Positions 24,407 to 36,130 are shown, counted from the first letter of the stretch. The stretch is 38,978 nt of DNA from Phoronis australis (GCA_002633005.1 NMRA01000848.1:82419-121396), one strand, 5' to 3'. Program-made: numbers and translations. Notes: generated by a model not told the origin, from the letters alone.

Positions 24407-24541
24407 CCTTTCTCCGTCTATTGTGCACGAATCTCCATACGTAAAGTGGTCGGCGGGACACTGGCTCGATACGCCGTCACACGTTTCTTCAACGTCACAG
24501 GTGCCGCGTGATTCCCTGCAGACGGTCCGAGCCGGGAGGAC
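24407..24541 (-). CDS. Unit C exon 2: disintegrin loop half
   Basis: This exon has 45 codons, phase 0-0 (acceptor ttctag, donor gtatgt). The loop is VCRESRGTCDVEETC, followed by DGVSSQCPAD and DSCTIDGER. It is the most divergent loop of the five, with DVEE-T in place of DLPEY or DLAEY, so the usual EYC is ETC. Confidence 0.92.
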
Positions 24542-24797
24542 CTAGAAACATTCAAAGGGTCAGGTAAGCATTTCCATCTTTGTTGACATAATCACCCGAT
24601 CTATATTATAACAGTTCTTTATGGAATACATATGTACATTGGAATGAGGCACCATTTTAGACACAGAAGCTGGACGGAAATGAAAACCTTGAGGAATGGT
24701 TAAAGTTCCTAATCTTCAGAGATTAGCCATCATCTGGACAGAAACTGTGTCACAGTTATCTTATTTGATTAGACAACTTCAAAAACACCAAAAATAC

Positions 24798-24946
24798 CTG
24801 GCACGTCTCGGTATTACAACATCCTCCTGCGACGCATTGCGAGCCAGTCTTTAGTCGACAAGTTATGGTGCAACAACGACTCGTGTAGAGACAAGGGATA
24901 CCACAATCGCATTCTTCCCCACGGTCAACGCGGCCGTTTCCACAGT
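24798..24946 (-). CDS. Unit C exon 1: disintegrin N-terminal half
   Basis: Two bases plus 49 codons (acceptor tgtcaag, phase 1; donor gtattt, phase 0). The exon reads CGNGRVDRGEECDCG and ends GGCCNTETCQ. It is the only disintegrin start in the window with a phase-1 acceptor, as needed after the EGF exon of unit B. Oddly, the cysteine after CDCG sits two residues earlier (CDCGIPCLYTSRCC) than in units B, D and E, while overall spacing to the CC pair is kept. Confidence 0.93.
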
Positions 24947-26503
24947 CTTGACAGAAGCAATGTAAAGGGTTAATATGGCCAACGGTACATGTATGTAACG
25001 GAGAATAATAACAAATTGCAATGGTTAAAAGGGTGCTCGCTACAGAACTGGGTACAATCCTTCCCAAAACCCACCCTGAGTCGCCAACACTAAGCACACA
25101 TATATGACGTGTTCTGTCCAATAACATCTAAGCTGCTGAGTTTTTCCCAAATTAACCGATCAAGTTTGGCAGGTGACAAAGTGGAATTCCAAATATCGTT
25201 GGGCTTAGCCGGCCGAACATAGGTGCCATCTTGTCTTTATCTGATGAAAGTTGTAAAGATAACTCAAGGAAGACGTGTACACCAAAACAACAAAAACTGT
25301 CTCTTCAGATTCCATTGAACATTAAAGAGAGTTGCTAAAACACAGCCTTTAGTTCCTTATAGATTTATCGTGTGGTTTCAGAAAGATGACGCCAACGCCA
25401 AACACAATGGCATTGTATATTGTGTTCGATCTCGTTTAACTGCGACCCCCAGATGTCACCAAATTACGGTGATAGCAACTTCAGATTAATTTTGCGTTTG
25501 TGAATTGGTGTGGTGACGTGTTTTCTTCTGACAGCAATTTCGACGTGTTTGTGTCTCTTTAACACTATGAATGTTAAATGTACTTGTAAGTATAGGTCCA
25601 GTACTTAAGCACACAACACAAGAGGTTAAATGAACTGTACTTTACTTAGATAAATTATTTTGGTTGCAATTCAGAAAACGGTAGATGCAACGAGAGAATA
25701 AAACAGTTCACGACATCATATGATTTTCTGGTTATTACAGGCAAAGTGAAGTCAGAGCGAGCATCAGAACATCAAAGTCATCCAAACCATTCCTTCAGAA
25801 TAAGAAACAGTTTTGCAAACCTCACCAGGGATGCGGCCGTCAAAAATTCTTCATGACAGTGCCATAAGGACTATATAAAATATACACGTGTCAGCCATCT
25901 TCCTCATGCAAAAGAAACGTATCCATTAGATTCCTCAGTGATACTTCTAAGAGATTGATAAGGAACTAGGCAGAAGCAAAATAAATCAACATTTCGTTTA
26001 ACACGTCAGCTTTGTCTGGAAGAGTCGAGGTATGTCGTCACTTCAACAGGAGCATAGTAGATTCCTCAAACTTCCTCGTAGAGCTGGAAGTACTGGGTCC
26101 TGGTTGGACGCCGGACACACACTAAAGTCTGACGTTGGCAGAGACGACGACAATTATTCTGAAGATCATGGTTTCTGAAATCAGACTTGTAGAATTAGTT
26201 TCTTAGGCCCGTTTTGACATGTCTGCTATCATAGACCATGCTCTTGAGAACAATCATATAATTGACTGGGAGAAGAGAAGTCATTTTACATGTAGATAAT
26301 GACAGCAACAAGGTTTTCTGGTGGATAAAAGAGTTTATATCAAGAACACCACGGAGGTGGCTCAACTTCATTCTCGTGACATCATTCTTTACATACTTGT
26401 CCCATTCAGTTTGAGAAAGACCACAATACCCGACGGTAAACTAACATCTCAGCGTTATCAATCTCCAGTCGGATGAAATTGTTTAGGTGAAAATGACACT
26501 TAC
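24947..26503 (-). other. Intron between units B and C
   Basis: 1.56 kb. I looked here for a transmembrane exon, stop codon, polyadenylation signal or new promoter with a metalloprotease start, as separate genes would need. No convincing candidate appeared on the minus strand. Confidence 0.5.
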
Positions 26504-26615
26504 TAGAGGAAGGTGCTGGTGCCCCGCTGTGCACGCTTCCACCGGCTCCTGACGAGCTACATGTCGGCGGTGCGTAACCAGAGTCGCAATAGCAGTCTCC
26601 TGCGTTGTCACAAAC
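26504..26615 (-). CDS. Unit B exon 6: EGF-like module and linker
   Basis: This exon has 37 codons plus one base (acceptor ttctcag, phase 0; donor gtaagt, phase 1). It starts VCDNAGDCYCDSGYAPPTC, the EGF-like signature at the C-terminal end of ADAM ectodomains. A short linker follows, rich in Gly, Ser, Ala and Pro (GAGGSVHSGAPAPSS). In ordinary ADAM genes a transmembrane segment would come next. Here the phase-1 donor fits the phase-1 acceptor of the next disintegrin exon at 24946, so the chain continues. Confidence 0.9.
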
Positions 26616-27474
26616 CTGAGAATGGTATAAATAAGAGCAGCAACTACAGCAGTTCCAACACTGATAGAATCTTGTTCATGGGAGACTAGCATAAAGTCAC
26701 CATGGCCGAGGGAATTAGATAATTTGAACACATTTTGTAATGCGTGAGGCAAGTACGAAGCGAAAACGCTTTTTATGGTTCCGTAAGAAATGTGTATGGA
26801 ACAGAGAAGCATTTGAATTTATCATGTGTAGTATAACCAATCGTTGACGAATGACATGAGAGTCTCTTCACCACTTGTACACGTGTGAAAAAAAATCGGA
26901 CAGTGGAATTAGTGCTTGTAACAGTTTCAATTAAGCCGGAGTCTTGCTAGATCACACAACATTTGGAGCGAAAAATCACGTCAGCAATTGCTTAGTAAGC
27001 AACTGAAGATACAATTCAAACAAAATTGTCGCCATCGAGAACACTTGGACAACTACTCGGTGTAATGAGCCGTGATAAAAATGTTGTCTGAACTCATAGC
27101 CCTCGCAGTTTCAATCTCGCGACTGAAACTGATTTCGACCCGCTGACACATACTGTCGCAGTTGGCATATATTGTCGCAAAGGCAAAAACATGTATCAGG
27201 TGCAACAATTTTTGCCGTCGACAATGACACATAAAGTAACACTTAAATCACACTGGACATCGTCAAAATTCAATAAGGTTTGGTGCATAAGAGTGCAACT
27301 AAAATCCGCGTCTTTTCGACAAGAATCTGTTTTAGAATTCTTTCAATTCGGGGCAAACGGGACAAAATATCATATTAAACTCTGAAGAAGATCAACAAAA
27401 ACGTAGTTTTGTTGCAAAAGTTGAAACGAGGTCAAAGTTAGGATTTTACGACCCGATCAAACAGACGCACTTAC
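26616..27474 (-). other. Intron, unit B exons 5-6
   Basis: Nothing recognisable. A 109-codon open frame overlapping the EGF exon from a neighbouring frame is a by-product. Confidence 0.6.
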
Positions 27475-27540
27475 ACCTCGGGAAGAACAATGGCAGGTGT
27501 CTGGTCTGGAAATGTCCCGGCATCTCTGATGGACACACAT
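27475..27540 (-). CDS. Unit B exon 5: C-x4-C strand and EGF start
   Basis: This exon has 22 codons, phase 0-0 (acceptor ttccgcag, donor gtaagt). It reads MCVHQRCRDIS and then DTCHCSSRG. This is the end of the cysteine-rich domain plus the first cysteines of the EGF-like module, and the next exon completes the module. Unlike units A, C and D, this unit keeps the EGF. Confidence 0.88.
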
Positions 27541-28761
27541 CTGCGGAACAAAAGTCATTACAACATATCAAAAGAGCGTCTCAACAATACTTCACAGCGA
27601 ATTTTCAGTCAGACCCTTATTTGTTGTAAACAAACATATACCTTTTGTTAGAAACGATAACAACTTATTTGGGTCGCTCGCAGTAAACACAATTGTGTCA
27701 GCGTGTTCTTTGCTCAGATTAGAAATGATTTCTGGGTTCGAGAAGAACTGACAATCTACTATTACTTGAGGTTTTGCTATGTTTAAAGGGCCATGTTGTC
27801 GTGGTTTAACTGTCATGATTCAATTTGTTTTAGGACCGAGCTCATCCCGAATTTTGGCCGAACGAGTCGGCAACACAGGAAGTACCTGTTTGTACCACTT
27901 CCAAAGACAAACCTCAGTACACCCTAAGACAAATTCTCTTGAGTCACTATGGTGGATTAGATGTTCTTGTTGGTAATTATTAACGGCCATGAATCCCGTC
28001 ACAATGAGCAATGTTATGAGCACAAGTTTAGGATGGTAATAGGCATGTGTCGACTTTCGTTCTTGGAATTCAGTTTTACAACACAAGCCAAATTATTTTG
28101 CCAGCTGAACAGTGAAAATTAACGACAGGTTTTGAAAGAAAGCAGCTTTACAACACATGTGCTTTTATTCCAATTACGTAGACCTACTTATGTCAAAAAC
28201 ACCGTAAACCATTAGAGGTTTTTATCAGTGCCGATGCCTTGTGTTGGCATATTATTGAATTGAAATTATCATGTCTAATTCTATGATGGTGTAAAACACT
28301 ACATGTAAAGAACACTGGGCAAAGCGACATTGTAAAACATTCTGAACTTTGTGTATTACCAAGACGCTCGTGCACAAGCCGAAATGAAGGGCAAAATTGG
28401 CCAATGCAGGTGCGCTAGCGGTTTACTGCCCCTTCACGTCACGCGCGGTCTTATGTTTTCGTGTCTTACGCAAGCCTCTTTGTTCTGGTACTTGATAAAG
28501 AACTACGTCCGTTAAAAAGTCGGCTTATAAGAACTAACTGGTACTTGGTTTGTAATTTTCATGGTTTATAGGGGCACCTCTTTCGAATTTTACGCAAATT
28601 CTGTCGCATTGCCGAGTGATGCATACGCTCAACTTCATTAAAGGTGTGTTGTGCAAGTTCAGTAAACCACCACAATGTACCTGAGATGTTCAGCAGATAC
28701 AGGAACATGTTTGGTAAACAAGAATTACACTTGACACGGGATGCTTTAAGTTATACTTAAC
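27541..28761 (-). other. Intron, unit B exons 4-5
   Basis: Short open frames on both strands near 27590-28090 without recognisable motifs. No exon called. Confidence 0.5.
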
Positions 28762-28945
28762 CTTATTGGTTCCGCACTGTGTTCCGTTTGGCACTAAGCC
28801 CAAATCAACCGAATTTTCTTTAGTTACAAGTACCACCCTAGAACATCCGGCGGATTTGGTCACGCGGCTGATGGAATATCGTGCACCGGAAACAGCTAGC
28901 GATTCTGAGGTGCCTGCACAGTGCAAGCGTCCACATTTCACGTCT
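28762..28945 (-). CDS. Unit B exon 4: ADAM cysteine-rich domain, second part
   Basis: One base plus 61 codons (acceptor caatag, donor gttaag, phase 0). The exon opens DVKCGRLHC and closes LVPNGTQCGTNK, which includes an NGT sequon. It lies beyond the longest intron of the window (28946-32801), yet the split codon CA|A restores frame. That intron carries unrelated repeats. Confidence 0.92.
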
Positions 28946-29284
28946 CTATTGGAATAAATTCGATCACCATCATCGATGTTTAATTAGATTAAACAAAATC
29001 ATGTATACACTGTACCAGATATGTCACTACAGAGTGAAGCAGTAAATGATTGTACTAGGTGGTAGTTGTAGTCGGTCAAGTAGCATAGCACCAGCTGCGG
29101 GGGCAGTAGCCTCACTAATCAGTAGTACTGAGTGCTATGAAAATATTCTTGAATACGACATGGTTTTGCTGGGTGCGTTGTCGCCGCCAGGACACGTGGG
29201 CAGTATGCCCATGGTTTTGAAGCGAGGCGGCTGTGCTCGTGACATGCACTCTGGTACAGCAAGTGTTGCTAATCGTGAATCACG

Positions 29285-29832
29285 GTGACATTGGTTGCGT
29301 GCGTTCTTTGGTGCATGTATTTACAAGTTGGTGTAACACGGAACATATGTGACCTTGGAAGTCCCCAAGGCTGGACTATTGTTCGAGAGGATGACCGAAA
29401 CGGAACTATTAAAACAAACGCGCCGTGTACGTACACGAAATTTGTAGCTGTGAATCGTCCACTTCTTGCTAAGAAACTTTATCTAGGTAAAATTGTTATG
29501 ATAAACTTTAGTTTGGCACTGCTTGTAACAAAATTACGTGCGTTTTGTTATGGACGCACTTATACAAAATTGACAGCTAAACAAGTAGACGAATTTGACG
29601 CTAGAAAAGATATGGCTAAAGAACAACTTGTCTCGACAGGCCTGTAGGAAGCGGGGTCAGGAGAAGCACCTGCCCCCAAAAAATTTACAGACTTCAGGGT
29701 GACAGCCGACATACATGTAGGCGTGAGGCCGGGAGAAAAGACTGCGAAACATGGAGATGAGAGAAAATTCACGAGAACATTTGAAAACGCAGTATCAGCG
29801 CATGGTTTGCTCTATGAAGGCCCTGGCAAGTA
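29285..29832 (+). pseudogene. Unrecognised plus-strand ORF remnant with one in-frame stop
   Basis: A frame of 120 codons ends in TAG at 29645 and continues in the same frame for about 61 more codons to TAA near 29830. Both parts look protein-like and hydrophilic (for example TAKQVDEFDARKDMAKEQ and, after the stop, KFTDFRVTADIHVG). I do not recognise a family. It runs antisense to the host gene inside its largest intron. A decayed mobile-element or viral-type ORF, an unrelated nested gene with an intron, or chance are all possible. Confidence 0.3.
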
Positions 29833-30748
29833 AATTGTTGTTACAAATGCGCGTCCCCGTTTTTATAACATAGGTCGTCTAAACGCATTTGAAAACGTGC
29901 TCTTAATCTTTCATACAAGTATTTCGAAAAATCGAGAAAATTTGTAAAGCAAAGTTTTTGAGGAGTTTACCTATTCACTGGGTTTTAAATTCAATAAGAC
30001 AATTTTGCTGCAAACTACATTTTTTCCACAAGCAAGGGATAACGGGTCCATTATCGTTCTATTTTTCGCTTTTTTCTCGAAATTGTATATAGCTTGAGAA
30101 AAATCGATGTCCTGACAAATAGTACCAATTGCTGCGCATTAATGATTTTTGAAATCTAATATAGATCTTTTCATATTTATGTGCCCAGACCGTTAAGGGA
30201 ACCATTGATAACATTCAAGTTGCCACCCTTTTCGTGTTTTATTGAAAAATTCTTAAGGGGTTTCTCACGGAGAGAGGGCTCAATGTTGGATCAAACAACC
30301 AAAATATGGGAAAATACAACACTAGTGACGGCATCGTAAGGGTGGAATTTTGAAGATCGTGAAGACCACCTGTTGTGAATTACACAAAATGACTATTCCC
30401 GATGGTTAGTTATAAATAGTGTTACATTTTCCCTTAGTATCACAAGAATAGTACTTCTTTTGAAGATCGCTACTAGGAGTTGTTTATAAGGAATTTGCAT
30501 ATGTCGAAATACTGTCGAGGCTACGGTTTGGGATTGAAAGAGGTACTCAAAGTACTCAAAACCATAAAAAGATTACAGCGTTTTTGGAGCTCAAGTTTAA
30601 GTCTTTAACCGTTAAGGTTCCTCTGAAAAAGTCCTCCTCCACACGAATGCCCCATCTCCCATGTACCCAGGGCAACCCTTCAAAAATCTGCGAGCATTCC
30701 TGTGGACACTACTTACGACATTCCGTTTTGATAAACAAATTCGTTGGT

Positions 30749-31611
30749 TTCTGATTTAGATATTTACAGTGTATGTACTCTATCTACGAATATCGACAGA
30801 TTCATAGATGATTTTTGACAATTAGACAGTAGTCGTGTAGGAATTGATGAAGCCTTAGTGATATTAATTGCAGCCTGAAGGTGTAAAAACTCTATAATCA
30901 GATCCCCAGATAGTACAATACACTTAGACGATTTTTGCCTATCTAAAATAACTTTGAAAGTCATCTGATGAAATCGGGGCAGTTTTCAAAAATATACTCA
31001 CAATGCAAATGACAACAAATGCATTGATTTTTGACTAAGGTACAAGATCGGTTGTTTGAACTCACAAACAGGAGATCAAAAAGGAATTAAGTCATAAAAC
31101 CAAGTAAAAACGTATTGCTCATTGTTGATTTCTGATTTAGATTAAGTCATAAAACCAAGTAAAAACGTATTGCTCATTGTTGATTTCTGATTTAGATTAA
31201 GTCATAAAACCAAGTAAAAACGTATTGCTCATTGTTCATTTCTGATTTAGATGTGATGTATCTACGAAGATCGATTTATTGGTTGATAATTTTTGGCAAT
31301 TATGATCTAATCTTGTAAGAAATGGCGAGACCTCACTGAACTTAGTTGCAGGCTGACGTTGTGAAAAGTCCATCTATCATCAAGTCAACAAAAAGTAAAG
31401 TAAACTATACGATTTTTGTCTGTCTGAAATAAATCTCAAGGATATTGATGAATGTCACACAGCTCTACAAAGTGTTCCAAAAATGTCCTCACAATGCAAA
31501 TGGCAATATATTGTTTTTTGACGTTGGAACTAGATTAGTGGTATAAATTCACTAAACGTATATCGAAAAAGAAGTCCTCATATGAACCAAATTAAATTCA
31601 TTGCTCATTAA
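30749..31611. repeat. Diverged 370-bp direct duplication
   Basis: Copy 1 (about 30749-31129) and copy 2 (about 31240-31611) share ordered blocks: TTCTGATTTAGAT, TATCTACGAA.ATCGA, ACGATTTTTG and CTCACAATGCAAATG, ending near ATTGCTCATT. Identity looks like 60-70 percent by eye. The 55-bp triplication lies between them. Confidence 0.65.
31086..31250. repeat. Three tandem copies of a 55-bp unit
   Basis: Copies at 31086-31140, 31141-31195 and 31196-31250 each start ATTAAGTCATAAAACCAAG and end TCTGATTTAG. I saw one base difference in the third copy (GTTCATT for GTTGATT). Near-identity indicates recent expansion. Confidence 0.95.
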
Positions 31612-32801
31612 CTTAGAAAAGTTGTCTTTGCACTTCATTGATGTTTTACAGTAGTTTCCAGTGGTACTGCGCAATTAGTCGTTTGCATGCCATTACTGTG
31701 CACATTACAAAGACGGAAGGCGGTGTTTCAACAAGGGATTTCGAAACAGTCTCACAGGCACTATACCAGGAACTTCGGGACCTCACCTTTTTAAAAATAA
31801 CTCCTTCAAAGAATAACCATATTAAAGTAATTTTTCACGAAAATGTATCATAACAAATCCGGACCTTGGAGCAATCGCAGACGGACAGATACGAGATAAG
31901 CTGCCCGCTCGCGTGAATCATAGCTGAGCTGACCAGTAACTAGCCTAGTTTATTGAATTTCACACAGCTATGATCTCAGCTATACTACCTAAGCCAGGTA
32001 GGGGGTAGAGAAGGTGACTATAAGAAGAGGGGGTTAGTTTGGCGAAGCGCTTCCCCCAATAACGTATTTCCTTCCTACGGGTCCGTTTGACCATCTTTCA
32101 CAGGCAATATGAACAAGTCACCTGCGACGACGACATAAGTTATGTACGTTATAAACCTTTTTGGATTATAATTAAACAAACACAGATTTAGAAATGGTCA
32201 CGTGGCAAACATTATAAAAATGAAATACTGTTATTGCTGTATTAGTTTTCGGTTCTGTTCTGACTATCAATTAATTCCTAAAACAGAATATGTCAAAATA
32301 ATAACACTTTTATTTAATAGGGCCAAACGACTTTGCCAAAACCAATGATATGAGAATGCCATCATCCATGTTGTATTTCTCGACTTGAAGAAAGTTCATT
32401 TTCAAATTAGATGAGATCCACTATGATGTCTGCACACAGTTCTCTGAATCTTATTAGGAACTATGAACCAATCAGAGGCTTTAGAGTATCCAAGCACGAA
32501 ATCAGACGATACAATTCCTTTGTGAAAGTGTGGCATCTAGGAAAAATTGCTTTAAATGTAACTTTGGAACAAATATCCGAGTCTCACTGGTTAATGTGAA
32601 GACGGCTAGGGATAAACACACATGTAAAACCAAAAGCATTATCCTTGCTGGAAATCAGTTGGTCCACAAAAATGCATCAGTGAAAACATGGTGATAATGA
32701 TCAACTTATTTTTGATGAAAAGTTCAAAATACTTTTTAAAGTTCATAGTCTATTCAAGACATATTACAAAGCAAAACATCCACAATGCAACCGTTACATA
32801 C

Positions 32802-32971
32802 TGAGAAGAACATGGGATAAAAGAGTTTCTCCTTGAGTCATGCCCACAGTCGCCCGTGGCGTCGCCATTCCTGTTTCTAACGAAGCACCTATTTGCAACC
32901 GACGCCGACGACCCCCAGAGAAACTGACAACGTTCCACATTTGTGTTGCATTCGCCGTTGAAGCAAAAAGC
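32802..32971 (-). CDS. Unit B exon 3: ADAM cysteine-rich domain, first part
   Basis: This exon has 56 codons plus two bases, the same 170-base length as in units A, D and E (acceptor gtccag, donor gtatgt, phase 2). It starts AFCFNGECNT, includes LWGSSASVA and ends GDCGHD...FIPC. Six cysteines match the family spacing. Confidence 0.93.
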
Positions 32972-33441
32972 CTGGACAGAATAACGATTAGATATCAAAG
33001 TGCGCCCACCGTCACCAGCCGTTTAGTAAACATTACGTAAACCGAAGCGTAGGTATTCCTGAGCATAGATCAGTGGATTCTTATAATTTAAACAAAAAGC
33101 AGAAAGTTTCAAGCAGGCTATCGTGGCTGCACGTCAATATCAAACGCACACGCTAGAACGGAAATTTCGTGGTATGTATTAGCTGCACCCATCTTAGGTA
33201 AGTAGATATCGTTCTTGAATTGACATATTTTATGAAATTGGCTATTCCTGGTTGAGATATTTTATCTGAAGTTGGAATATAAAATCATATGCATAATTCC
33301 AAATTTGCTCGATCAATCACGCGATTGTGCAAACGGCCCTGTTTAAATGGATTATTGTTACAAGAATTCTTTATCCATCAAAAAACAATTCCATACGGTA
33401 AAGAGAAGACATTTTCTTCATTACGTTAAAGATTCACATAC
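32972..33441 (-). other. Intron, unit B exons 2-3
   Basis: 470 bases, AT-rich, nothing recognisable. Confidence 0.6.
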
Positions 33442-33573
33442 CACGTTCTCAACACAGACAATACCATTCATTTTGTAACGATCCTCGGGACAGGCACTAG
33501 ATCGTCCGCTACAATATTCCGCTAGGTCGCATACACCTGTAGCGGGTCTGCACATTGCACCTTGGTCTTTGTA
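33442..33573 (-). CDS. Unit B exon 2: disintegrin loop half
   Basis: This exon has 44 codons, phase 0-0 (acceptor attttag, donor gtatgt). The loop MCRPATGVCDLAEYC is followed by SGRSSACPED. Here R-x6-D is followed by LAE in place of the LPE of integrin-binding ADAM disintegrins. The exon closes KMNGIVCVENV and joins the AFCFNGEC exon. Confidence 0.93.
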
Positions 33574-35677
33574 CTAAAATAATTCAAAAAGCAGATTTTA
33601 GAAGCTCCTTAATTTTGTTTCAAACTGTTAGAGCTTGTATGTTAGCTCGATTGCATCACAGTAGGGTCGCTGAAAAGAAGAGCCGATGGCTCATATCCGC
33701 CCGCCCCATATCCCAATAACATTTCAGAATACCTCGTATAAGCTCGAACTGTGCAAGTCGCGCTTTAGTCATATTGCAAGTAATGTGATCTTCAAATTGG
33801 AGGATTGGCCATAACACTGCAATATGCACATGCGCAGTTAACACTCCATTTTGAGCACAGTTTGGGGCACACAAAAGATTTTTAAGCCACTGGTGAATTT
33901 AGATCCAATTAAAAGTTGGTGCCTGCTTGGTTGGCTGGGCATTTTAAGCTTTTTTCTTCCTTTTAAATTCTATGAATGCCATTTGCCTCATTTCTGAATC
34001 TGTTGCGAGTGACAGATTGTCAGCTGTTTACCCCATGAACGATTTTTTCGATCAGTCGTGGCTTTTCTTAAACCTTTACTGCTCGCAAGCAGGAAGTAAG
34101 ATTTGTAAAAAAAAAATCTGCTGGTCCACTGCCACTTTTCATCTGGTTTGTGTAATGAATAAAATTTGGCAGACTAAATGCACCGTCTCCCAGTGCGTAG
34201 TAATCCTAATCAAATGTTGGCTTTGGACAAAATTTGATGATCTGACCTTTTGTTCGTTTTTCAAGTAGCCTGCTGCACTTCTGAAAGTCGTAAAAGGTAG
34301 ACAACTATACTTTGGAATCATTTTCAATAGACTTTGTTCAAGGTTTTTGAAGTCTTTGGTCCAATATAGTGATCGTAATTTCAGGTGTTGCAATTCTTGT
34401 GGAACAGGCTGTTGGAGTTGAACCGATCTGGTTTTTCAAGCCCAAAATAAGTTGCGATTAGGTAAATAACCGACGTTTTACGTATGCCCTTGCTATAGTC
34501 AGGCCACAACCTTCGTCGAAACATGCATATGTGTATTAATAGAGAACCGGAGGACAACCCCCACCCCGAGTCAGCCAAACTGAAGACGATTACTGAGCAG
34601 ATTAAGCCTTGAGACTTTAATCGGGTCATTTCTGTTGGATTTTTCCTTTAATAGGTGTCAGATAACTTAAATGGGCATTTAATCATGCTTCCCAGAAAAC
34701 GTGACATAAATAGATCTTACAGCAAGTTTTCACCTTAACTGGTAGTTTTTTCAAGGTCCCGTGTTATCGACATTTTCTTCCCTTCCTTTCAAAACGATCC
34801 AAATATGACAACCCCTTTAGTTATATCCTTCCCAATCTTGACAGAAAGTCCGCGTAATTATTCCTTTCCCCTCCATCATCCGCATCAAACTATTAATCTG
34901 TCAAAGATACACTTGGGAGGGCAGATACAACAAGTAAAAAAATCTCAGATGTGAGAAAAGGCCATAATCAACACAGTTTGTTGTAAAGTCACCAGGCCGC
35001 GGGACCTTCTTGAAATTTACCAGCAAGCTGATTCAAATGTTTGGTCACTTGTAACCTTCAAGGTCTCACTGGACGGTAATTTTCGTGTTCGACTGGTGAC
35101 GAAATAAATACTAAATTATTGTGTATTTTGGCATTCGTAACATGATTATATATGAAATTAAGGTTTTGGTTACATTTGGCACTACACCTTAAATTCCCCA
35201 AGGTCTTGTATCCAATTTGGAATGAAATTTTAAAAAACGATGTTTCGGAAAACTTAAACTTAAAGTGATGCAAGTTCCAGCTCTGTATCGTTTGCCCGTA
35301 AACAGCAAAACAAATGTACTCCTATGGCAATCGGAAAGAGCAGAGGCAAAATTGGCGGTGACGGGATGAGGATAAATGGTTGTGTCGATTGGGTGTTTTA
35401 GAGCTTAAGTACAGAGATTTTGATGGTGTGGGGGCGGCAGAATACGACGAAGGCGAAGTTTCAGTACTCAGTAACTTTATTGTGTCGTCTCATTTTAAGG
35501 AAAAACGAGTTCTGTTTCACACGCTCCATCCCAGCACTCTGGAAACTCCCAACACACTGTTTATGAGAAGTGAAGCTAGGTGGATAGTTGTCTCACTTGC
35601 CTATACATGAGATTACTCCATATCGTGAAGATTGTGTGTTTTTGCTAAGTTCGGAAAACTTCACACGAGCTATTTAC
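33574..35677 (-). other. Intron, unit B exons 1-2
   Basis: 2.1 kb. Several 60-100 codon open frames on both strands carry no domain signature. An A-run lies near 34107-34115. Nothing else seen. Confidence 0.5.
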
Positions 35678-35842
35678 CTGACACGTGTCATTGTTACAGC
35701 ATTCACCATGGGCGCAGCTAGCGCCCTTCACCAACTGGCAGGTATACGGATGGCAGCACTTGTTCGTGCATTTGTTCGGTAAACCACAGTCGCATTCTTC
35801 ACCTGCATCGAGTTTTCCATTCATGCACGTCCCTGATGCAAC
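35678..35842 (-). CDS. Unit B exon 1: disintegrin N-terminal half
   Basis: This exon has 55 codons, phase 0 at both ends (acceptor atccag, donor gtaaat). It shows the canonical disintegrin pattern: [15 protein letters not shown], then [22 protein letters not shown] and a final DTCQ. This half holds the calcium-binding and arm region of the domain. The disintegrin fold is completed by the exon at 33573-33442. Confidence 0.95.
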
Positions 35843-36058
35843 CTGGATGGATTTTAAACATGTACATGTAAACACCAGCCAGAATTAGGTTCACGTGTGC
35901 AGGGATCAGGCAAGTAAGAGGGTATTTCTATGCGAATTTATTTTCTTCTGAACACGTTAATAATCCGGTAATTCGCTCTGCCAACGAAAAATAACCCAAA
36001 ATAATACGTGTACTATTGGAAGCGTTTTTCAACTAACTGTATCATAACAAAAACAAAC

Positions 36059-36130
36059 CGCACGACGATTGCAGTTATCTCCGCACGTGACAACATCCTC
36101 CAAAGATTTGCACTCCTGCTTCAGGCAAAT
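36059..36130 (-). CDS. Unit A exon 5: end of cysteine-rich domain with EGF start remnant
   Basis: This exon has 24 codons, phase 0 on both sides (acceptor ggttgcag, donor gtttgt). It begins ICLKQECKS, the C-x4-C strand that follows CGxGK in ADAM proteins. It ends with TCGDNCNRRA, which keeps the two cysteines that would open an EGF module. No EGF exon was found before the next disintegrin exon at 35842. The frame joins that exon directly. Confidence 0.8.

Larger units (their letters stand above)
28946..32801 (-). other. Largest intron, unit B exons 3-4
   Basis: 3.86 kb. It holds the plus-strand ORF remnant at 29285-29832, the duplicated block at 30749-31611 and its 55-bp triplication. The stretches in between are AT-rich and unremarkable. 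Confidence 0.6.

Noticed and set aside
31086-31250. CRISPR-like direct repeats
   Set aside because: The three 55-bp copies are contiguous, without unique spacers, and lie in a eukaryotic intron.
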